6,362 bases of DNA, from contig JBMOJU010000300.1 in the NCBI GenBank assembly GCA_049315625.1, positions 1 to 6,362 of the forward strand, in the 5' to 3' direction. Positions within the stretch are counted from its first letter, which is position 1; each line of letters starts with the position of its first letter. The notes beneath the pieces are model-generated. The model was not told the DNA's origin, made no database searches, and saw nothing but the letters and a program-made list of their open reading frames with translations. A program made the position numbers and the translations under genes. Source of the stretch: Paracraurococcus sp049315625. GTDB taxonomy: Bacteria > Pseudomonadota > Alphaproteobacteria > Acetobacterales > Acetobacteraceae. Shown piece after piece: positions 1 to 4,363 of this stretch.

Positions 1-701
1 AGCGCCGCCGGCAGCGGCGCCGTGGCCGGCAGGCCCAGCCGGGCGCGCAGCCCGACGCCGAGCCCGGCATACTCCGCATCGCCCAGCGCGTCTGGATCGC
101 TCTGCGCGATCGGCCGGGCGAGTTCGACCCAGAGACCGCGCTTGCCGTCGGCGCTGATCCAGTCCTCCCACCCCGGCACGCCGCCCGGGCGCAGCCGCCG
201 CACCACCGCGCCGGCGCCGAGCACCCTCTCGCGCGCTAGCGGCGGCCAGCCGAGCCGCTTGCAGGCGACGTCGAAGGCCAGCAGCGTGAAGCGGCCATGC
301 AGCGGCAGGTACAGCTTGCGCAGCCAGGCCGGGTCGGCGTCCGGTACGCCATCCGCGCTCGGCACCGCTGCATCGCGTTCGATGGCGACGGGCGCGGCGC
401 GGCGCAGCGTCGCCGGGTAGCGCGGCCGGCCGGCGGCATCCAGCACGCCGTCGGGCGGCTCCGCCCAGTCGCGCCAGGGCAGCAGCTTCGGCAGCCGCAC
501 CGGATCGCCGACGGCGGACAGGAACGCCTGCATGAAATCGGCGCCGTCGAAGCTCAGCAGCGGCGGCGATGCCGGGGCGGGATCGGCGCCGCCGCGCAGG
601 AAGAAGGGCGCGGCGGTGACCAGCACCTCGCGCGCCTCGGTGCGATGCGCCGGGATGGTGAGGCGGCGGCGTGGCCGCGGGGCGGAGAGCGTGCCGGCCA
701 T
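1..701 (-). CDS. Unassigned eCIS-operon protein, N-terminal part (runs off left edge)
   Basis: The frame is open from an ATG at 701-699 to the left edge, giving 233 complete codons with no stop, so the gene is partial at its 3' end. The start is fixed by a TGATG overlap with the spike gene's stop. GGGGA at 712-716 is a modest ribosome-binding site 10 bases upstream. I do not recognise a named domain. There is no signal peptide or membrane segment; the N-terminus is basic (PRPRRR, residues 9-13) and followed by a strand-like stretch. The most structured part is residues 129-170: KLYLPLHGRFTLLAFDVACK, then a Gly/Pro turn, then GAVVRRL. Trp-rich patches lie at residues 76-79 (WRDW) and 178-191. 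I have an unverified memory of similar 'KL(F/Y)xPxHxRFYL..C' stretches in large hypothetical proteins of eCIS loci. Its place straight after the spike suggests a baseplate or cargo-related role, but that is inference. A gp25-like or PAAR identity is not supported by what is visible. Confidence 0.8.
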   Translation of the reverse strand, partial: MAGTLSAPRPRRRLTIPAHRTEAREVLVTAAPFFLRGGADPAPASPPLLSFDGADFMQAFLSAVGDPVRLPKLLPWRDWAEPPDGVLDAAGRPRYPATLRRAAPVAIERDAAVPSADGVPDADPAWLRKLYLPLHGRFTLLAFDVACKRLGWPPLARERVLGAGAVVRRLRPGGVPGWEDWISADGKRGLWVELARPIAQSDPDALGDAEYAGLGVGLRARLGLPATAPLPAA

Positions 702-1396
702 CACCACACATTCCCCGCGCCGGGCGTGTAGCTGGCGCTGACCACGGCGTTGGTGATCAGCGTGTCGCATTGCACGACGCCGGAGAAGCGGCTCATCGCC
801 GCATCCACCTGCACCATGCCGGCGGTGACCTGCAACTGCGCCGGCGCGTTGACTACGACGCGGCTGGTGGCGGTGATCTCCACCTTGCCGCTGGCATCGA
901 TGGTGATGCTGGCGCCGCCTGAATGCTGCAGGGTGCAGGTGCCGCCGCCGGCATCGTCCAGGTTGAAGACATGGCCATTCGCCGTCTCGATCTTCACCTT
1001 GGCCGCGCCGGCGGTGTCGTCCAGCGTCACTCGGTGCCCGGCCCGCGACGTGATGGAGCGGATGTTGTTGTCCGCGTCCATCGTCTCCGGCGCTGCATCC
1101 GCGCCGTTCCACAGCGCGCCGATGACGATCGGGTGGCTCGGGTCGCCGGCCGCGAAGGCGACCAGCACCTCGTCGTCCGGCTCCGGGATGAACCAGGTGC
1201 CGCGGCCGCCGCCGGCCATCATCGTGGCCAGCCGCGCCCAGGCCTGCGCCGGCGCGGCATCGGCGGCGGCGAGGAAGGGGAGTTCCACCTTCACCCGGCC
1301 CTGGCCCTCCGGGTCCTGCACGTCCCGCACCAGCGCGGGATAGACGCCGAACAGCCGGGTCCGCGGCGGCGCGCCGAAATCCTCCGCCCCCATCAT
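701..1396 (-). CDS. Baseplate spike protein, gp5/VgrG-like (phage baseplate assembly protein V)
   Basis: A 231-residue protein forming the central spike under the tube. Residues 15-98 match the gp5/VgrG OB-fold (Phage_base_V). RDVQDPEGQGRVKVELPF (24-41) is the usual 'DPEGxGRVKV' signature. GRGTWFIPEPDDEVLVAF and then GDPSHPIVIGALWNG (64-98) are the hallmark second half. Residues 110-210 are short alternating strands (HRVTLDD, AKVKIET, GHVFNLDD, ASITID, KVEITA), as in the gp5/VgrG trimeric beta-helix. The protein ends in SYTPGAGNVW. The frame extends upstream to 1489, but that extra stretch is a basic out-of-frame shadow of the gp27-like gene. The ATG at 1396 gives a 4-base ATGA overlap with the upstream stop and sits 8 bases after GGAG, so I chose it; ATG 1393 is the next codon. 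No lysozyme domain is inserted, unlike T4 gp5. Confidence 0.93.
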   Translation of the reverse strand: MMGAEDFGAPPRTRLFGVYPALVRDVQDPEGQGRVKVELPFLAAADAAPAQAWARLATMMAGGGRGTWFIPEPDDEVLVAFAAGDPSHPIVIGALWNGADAAPETMDADNNIRSITSRAGHRVTLDDTAGAAKVKIETANGHVFNLDDAGGGTCTLQHSGGASITIDASGKVEITATSRVVVNAPAQLQVTAGMVQVDAAMSRFSGVVQCDTLITNAVVSASYTPGAGNVW

Positions 1397-2478
1397 GCGC
1401 CCGGCTCCAGCGCGGCGCGGCAGGCGGTGAATTCGGTGCTGTAGCCGGCGGCCTGGTCGAAGCAGTGGCGGACCGAGGTCACCTCCCACACGCCGGAGAA
1501 CCAGGGGCCGAGGTCGAGCAGCTCCGCCCGCCCGCCGGGCCGCAGCGTCGGCGTGCCACGCGTCGTGCCGTGCCCGGTCAGGAAGCGCCGGGCGCGCGCC
1601 TGCATGCGCGCCTCCGCCAGGCGCTGCGCCTCGGCCTCGGTCGCCGGCAGTTCCAGGTGCAGATCCTCCGGCGCCTCGCGCCAGGCGGCCTGCAAGGCTT
1701 CCGGCCCGGTGCGGCCGGCGGCTTCGGCGACGGCGCGTGCGGCGTCCGGCCCGGCCTCGGCATGGATCGCCTGCTTCGCCGCCACGTCCCAGCCATGCAC
1801 CCGCACCGCGGTGCGCTGTTCGGCCAGGTCGGCGCGGACCTCGAAGCGGGTCAGCTCGTTGCGGTAGGATAGCGGGATCGGCGGCGTGCCATCGCTGCGG
1901 GTGCGCGCGGTCAGCGTGCCGTCGCGCAGCAGCAGCCGCGCATCCAGCGCCTCGGCGCGCTCGCGCAGCAGGTCCAGCTCGCTCTGCCCCACCTGCCAGC
2001 GCTGCGCATGCGTCGGGCCGCTGAGGTCGAGCTGCGGCGTGATCCCGGCATCCTCGGCGATGCGCCGCAGGATCGCCGCATCGTCCAAATCCTCGAACAC
2101 CCGCGAGCGTCGCTCCAGCCGGAGCCTGGCCAGCGTGTCCTCCGCCAGCAGGGTCAATTCGGGTGGGCGCTCGTTCGGATAGCTCGCGCCGATCGCGTTG
2201 ATCGTGCCCTCGAACACCGTCTCGGAACGCTCCCCGGTGATGAAGGCGATGGCGATGCGCTTGCCGTAGTCGAGCTTGGCGCGGTCGAAATGCACGTAGC
2301 CCGGCGCCGCCGCGCCCTCCGCCTGGCCGAAATTCAGGAACACGCCCTCCAGCCGCGCCACGCCCGCCGCATCCTCGGCGGTCTCCAGCCGGATGCAGTC
2401 GATGGCCAGCGCGCTCTCCTCCCGCCCATCGATGGTGATGACCGGCCGGCCGGTGACGAGGAGGGATTCGGGGCTCAT
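1393..2478 (-). CDS. Baseplate hub protein, gp27-like (phage late control D family)
   Basis: A 361-residue protein of the phage late-control D / T4 gp27 / VgrG N-terminal family. In the family this forms the trimeric hub that adapts the sixfold tube to the threefold spike. Supporting residues: FEGTI (89-93) in the first barrel; RWQVGQSELDLLRERAEALD (160-179), matching the usual 'SDLdFLreRAeaiGa' helix; LLLRDGTL (182-189); VRVHGWDVAAKQ (225-236), the common 'V.V.GWDp..K' strand and turn; and the C-terminal GPWFSGVWEVTSVRH (324-338) followed by GYSTEF (345-350). Length is typical for a stand-alone hub domain. The spike OB fold is in the next gene rather than fused. The start overlaps the upstream stop by ATGA at 2475-2478; no clear Shine-Dalgarno sequence is seen, so translation probably depends on coupling. 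A Cys lies in the C-terminal barrel (339). Residues 240-295 are an Ala/Glu-rich helical insertion. Confidence 0.93.
   Translation of the reverse strand: MSPESLLVTGRPVITIDGREESALAIDCIRLETAEDAAGVARLEGVFLNFGQAEGAAAPGYVHFDRAKLDYGKRIAIAFITGERSETVFEGTINAIGASYPNERPPELTLLAEDTLARLRLERRSRVFEDLDDAAILRRIAEDAGITPQLDLSGPTHAQRWQVGQSELDLLRERAEALDARLLLRDGTLTARTRSDGTPPIPLSYRNELTRFEVRADLAEQRTAVRVHGWDVAAKQAIHAEAGPDAARAVAEAAGRTGPEALQAAWREAPEDLHLELPATEAEAQRLAEARMQARARRFLTGHGTTRGTPTLRPGGRAELLDLGPWFSGVWEVTSVRHCFDQAAGYSTEFTACRAALEPGA
1405..1408 (-). promoter_or_regulatory. Ribosome binding site of the spike gene
   Basis: GGAG on the minus strand, 8 bases before ATG 1396 and 11 before the adjacent ATG 1393. The spacing favours 1396 and argues against the longer reading from 1489. 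Confidence 0.55.
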
Positions 2479-2663
2479 CGGCGCGGCAGCGCCAGGCGCA
2501 ACGCGCGCTCCAGCTCCTCGCGCAGGATGGCGCGGATCACCCCGCGCAGATTTTCGGCCTGGGTCTCGGCCGTCTCCTCGGAGGTCGCGCCGCCGCCGCG
2601 CGACGTGCCGGTGCCGGGCGTGACCTCCACATCGGTGGTGACCTGGTCGATGAAGATCGGCAT
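2475..2663 (-). CDS. Small DUF5908-type eCIS protein
   Basis: A 62-residue protein. It has an N-terminal strand MPIFIDQVTTDVEV, a flexible Gly/Ser/Thr linker (residues 15-34) and a C-terminal charged amphipathic helix (ENLRGVIRAILREELERALR, 37-56). This layout (MPI + beta strand, low-complexity linker, short helix) matches what I know of DUF5908 proteins, which occur as small genes between tube and hub genes in eCIS loci; Afp6/Pvc6 are thought to be of this type. The function is not established. By position it may be a small adaptor or assembly factor at the tube-baseplate joint (inference). The ATG at 2663 follows the upstream stop by only 3 bases, and GGGGG at 2671-2675 lies 7 bases before it. 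The stop overlaps the gp27-like start by 4 bases. The packing and the conserved ends argue against a spurious ORF. Confidence 0.75.
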   Translation of the reverse strand: MPIFIDQVTTDVEVTPGTGTSRGGGATSEETAETQAENLRGVIRAILREELERALRLALPRR

Positions 2664-2666
2664 GGC

Positions 2667-3872
2667 TCAGCCCCCGCCGCAGTAGCGGGCGCAGCCGCAG
2701 CCGGTATGCGCGGCATGGCGTGCCGGCGCCGCTGTGGCGGGCGCCGGCAGCGCCAGGCTTTCCCAGCGCGGCCGGCGTTCGCCATCCGCGTCCACGCCGC
2801 GCGGCACGCTGCGCAGCGCCATCGGCACGGCGCCGCCCGGGGCGCGCGGCAACAGCGGCGGTGGGCTGCCGCGCACCGGCAGCGGGCGCGGCGCCGCGGT
2901 AAGGCCGGCCGCCTGCTGCATCGGTGGCGTCGTCGCCAGCCCGGCGGCGCGCTGCGCGGCGACCACGGCCGCCAGCCCCGCGGCGCGGCTGCCCGGCGCC
3001 GGCCCATCCGGCGCCCAGGGCGAGGCCGCGCCCGCCGCCGCCGCCCGTGCCGCGGGCAGCCCCGCCCGCCCCGCCGTGCCGCCGCCGCCCAGCGCGGCGC
3101 TGCCGAACAGGTCGATCGCGGCATCGGCTTCCAGGGAGATCCCGACGCTGGCGGAGACCCCGAAATCGGCGCGGATCCCGAGCTCCAGCCCCAGCGAGAT
3201 GCCGGCTGAAACGCCGAAGGACGCATCGAGCGACAGACCGAGCGACAACCCGCCCGACCCCATGTCGAACAGGCTGTCGGCGGCGGCCGCATCCGCCGCG
3301 TCGCGCAGCCCGGCCGGCGCCGGCGGCGTCGCCGCGCGCAGCCGGGCGCGCTCGGCGCTGTCGATCTCGTAGCGGAATTCCTGCTCGGTGATGGTAATCG
3401 CCAGCTTCGACCGCAGCGGCACGCCTTCGGGCGAGAAATAGTCGAAGGTTTCCTGGTAGGCGCTGATGACGCCGTTGAAGACGATGCTGCCCCAGCGGAA
3501 CTGCACCCGCTTCGGCGCCGGCTGCTGCCTGGCGTTGCCACCCTGCGGCTCGACCGCCTGGATCAGCCCGGCCAGCGGCCTGGTGCGCAGCCGGACATCC
3601 AGCGTCTCGCCGTCCTGCGTCGCACGGCCATCCTCGCCGTCGCGCGGCCGGCTGCTGTCGAAGATCGCCTCGAAGGCCAGCGTCGCCTCCGAATCCGCGA
3701 CATGCTGGACCTGCTGCTTGCCTTTGCGCGCCTTGTCCTTCGCCTTGCCGGCGGTGACCTTGAAGGTCAGCGTCTCCGGGTTGAAGTCGAACGGCACGGC
3801 CTCCGCCTCGACCGGCGTCTTGCCGGCCGCGTCGAAGGGCACGATGCGGGCGCGGACGAAGCGCGCGCTCAC
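2667..3872 (-). CDS. CIS tube-type hub/tube-initiator protein (Afp7/Pvc7-like) with long low-complexity tail
   Basis: A 401-residue protein. Residues 1-175 look like the contractile-injection-system tube N-terminal domain (CIS_tube): VPFDFNPETLTFKV (26-39) is the typical 'F.FNPetl..' entry, VADSEATLAFEAIFD (58-72) the 'L.l.l.FD' strand, RVQFRWGSIVFNGVISAYQE (122-141) the 'p..v.f.WG...f.G.v.s...' strand pair, and FSPEGVPLRSKLAITITE (146-163) the 'F..dG.PvRA.l...l.E' motif. In Afp/PVC this protein joins the tube to the spike complex. No C-terminal LysM domain is seen. Instead residues 209-255 alternate strictly between hydrophobic and polar/small, residues 297-332 hold three 12-residue AAGL repeats, 335-385 is Pro/Ala-rich, and the end has His386, His389, Cys392, Cys394 and Cys398. 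The start is GTG at 3872, set by a GTGA overlap with the tube stop and a good GGGAG 8 bases upstream; the first residues SARFVRARI fit. Confidence 0.88.
   Translation of the reverse strand: MSARFVRARIVPFDAAGKTPVEAEAVPFDFNPETLTFKVTAGKAKDKARKGKQQVQHVADSEATLAFEAIFDSSRPRDGEDGRATQDGETLDVRLRTRPLAGLIQAVEPQGGNARQQPAPKRVQFRWGSIVFNGVISAYQETFDYFSPEGVPLRSKLAITITEQEFRYEIDSAERARLRAATPPAPAGLRDAADAAAADSLFDMGSGGLSLGLSLDASFGVSAGISLGLELGIRADFGVSASVGISLEADAAIDLFGSAALGGGGTAGRAGLPAARAAAAGAASPWAPDGPAPGSRAAGLAAVVAAQRAAGLATTPPMQQAAGLTAAPRPLPVRGSPPPLLPRAPGGAVPMALRSVPRGVDADGERRPRWESLALPAPATAAPARHAAHTGCGCARYCGGG
2671..2675 (-). promoter_or_regulatory. Probable ribosome binding site of the DUF5908-type gene
   Basis: GGGGG on the minus strand, 7 bases before the ATG at 2663, within the glycine codons that end the hub gene. 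In such a GC-rich sequence a run of G is weak evidence alone. Confidence 0.35.
2877..2984 (-). repeat. Three 12-residue AAGL repeats in the CIS-tube protein tail
   Basis: Residues 297-332 contain AAGL at exactly 297, 309 and 321, a 36-base period: AAGLAAVVAAQR, AAGLATTPPMQQ, AAGLTAAPRPLP. Codons differ between copies (for example CTG against CTT for Leu), so the repeat is stronger in protein than in DNA. Confidence 0.7.
3108..3248 (-). repeat. Strictly alternating hydrophobic/polar segment with an 18-residue imperfect repeat
   Basis: Residues 209-255 of the CIS-tube protein. Every odd position is L, I, V, F or A; every even position is S, G, D, E, R or A. Within it FGVSAGISLGLELGIRAD (219-236) and FGVSASVGISLEADAAID (237-254) form two adjacent 18-residue units. 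This predicts long amphipathic beta structure. Confidence 0.75.
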
Positions 3873-4363
3873 AGCTCGATCTCCCGCATCAGGCCCTCAT
3901 GCGCGATGTGCAATTCCTCGATCGGCACGTCGCGCGCCTCCCCGGCGTTCAGGTCCGCCGACTTCACCTTGGTGACGATGCCGTTGATGAAGGACCAGGT
4001 CGCGCGCTTGTCGCCGGCCGCGCCCTCCGGCCCGTAGACCGTGACGGCGCCCGAGACATAGGGCAGCGGATATTCGCCCGAGGTGCTGCGGCGGATCCAG
4101 GCCCAGAAGCCGTCATCCAGCGTGACGCCGCGCTTCAGCACCAGCACCGGCGATGTGACCTTGGCCGGCAATTGCCGCACGCCCTGGTGGTAGCCGCCCT
4201 CGCGCAGCGCCGTCATCTCGATGTTCAGTTCCAGCCCGGTGACCTCGCTGAAGGCGCCGCGCGCTGCGTTCGGCCCGCCCTGCGCCAGCGCCTCGTCGCC
4301 GCCGAAGCCGGAGACGGTGATTTCCACCGTGAAATTGAAGCGGCTGAGCAGGCTCTCGCTCAT
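3869..4363 (-). CDS. Contractile tail tube protein (T4 gp19-like)
   Basis: A 164-residue protein of the T4-like gp19 tail tube family, the subunit that stacks as hexamers into the rigid inner tube driven out on contraction. Signatures: FNFTVEITVSGF (9-20), the first strand of the tube barrel; GAFSEVTGLELNIEM (36-50), the family's most recognisable motif; REGGYHQGVRQLPAKVTSPV (54-73), the 'yReGg.n..v..lpg...y..l' region; LVLKRGVT (74-81) followed by DDGFWAWIRR (83-92); and WSFINGIVTKVKSADLNAG (123-141), the 'W.f.ga.p.k..g..lna' strand. Length is as expected for an eCIS tube (about 140-170 residues). It starts inside the sheath stop (ATGA, 4360-4363) behind a strong GGAGGT. Many eCIS operons have two or more tube paralogues; only one is visible here. 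Confident. Confidence 0.95.
   Translation of the reverse strand: MSESLLSRFNFTVEITVSGFGGDEALAQGGPNAARGAFSEVTGLELNIEMTALREGGYHQGVRQLPAKVTSPVLVLKRGVTLDDGFWAWIRRSTSGEYPLPYVSGAVTVYGPEGAAGDKRATWSFINGIVTKVKSADLNAGEARDVPIEELHIAHEGLMREIEL
3881..3885 (-). promoter_or_regulatory. Ribosome binding site of the CIS-tube hub gene
   Basis: GGGAG on the minus strand, 8 bases before the GTG at 3872. It decides the choice of this non-ATG start, together with the GTGA overlap with the tube gene stop. Confidence 0.65.

Noticed and set aside
1397..1489. N-terminal extension of the spike protein to an upstream start at 1489
   Set aside because: The added residues are a basic shadow of the gp27-like C-terminus; ATG 1396 has a ribosome site and the ATGA overlap used elsewhere in the operon.
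2008..2685. 225-codon open frame on the plus strand opposite the gp27-like gene
   Set aside because: No recognisable domain and Arg/Ala-biased; it spans two real genes on the other strand.
2537..3541. 334-codon open frame on the minus strand in another frame of the hub gene
   Set aside because: Arg-rich low-complexity product overlapping the CIS-tube protein, which has real family motifs.
2667..3872. A LysM domain in the CIS-tube protein, as in some relatives
   Set aside because: The C-terminal half is repeats and low-complexity sequence; no LysM-like pattern could be found.
3466..3975. 169-codon open frame on the plus strand opposite hub and tube genes
   Set aside because: Looks more protein-like in composition than the other shadows, but crosses the tube/hub junction and has no motif or ribosome site.
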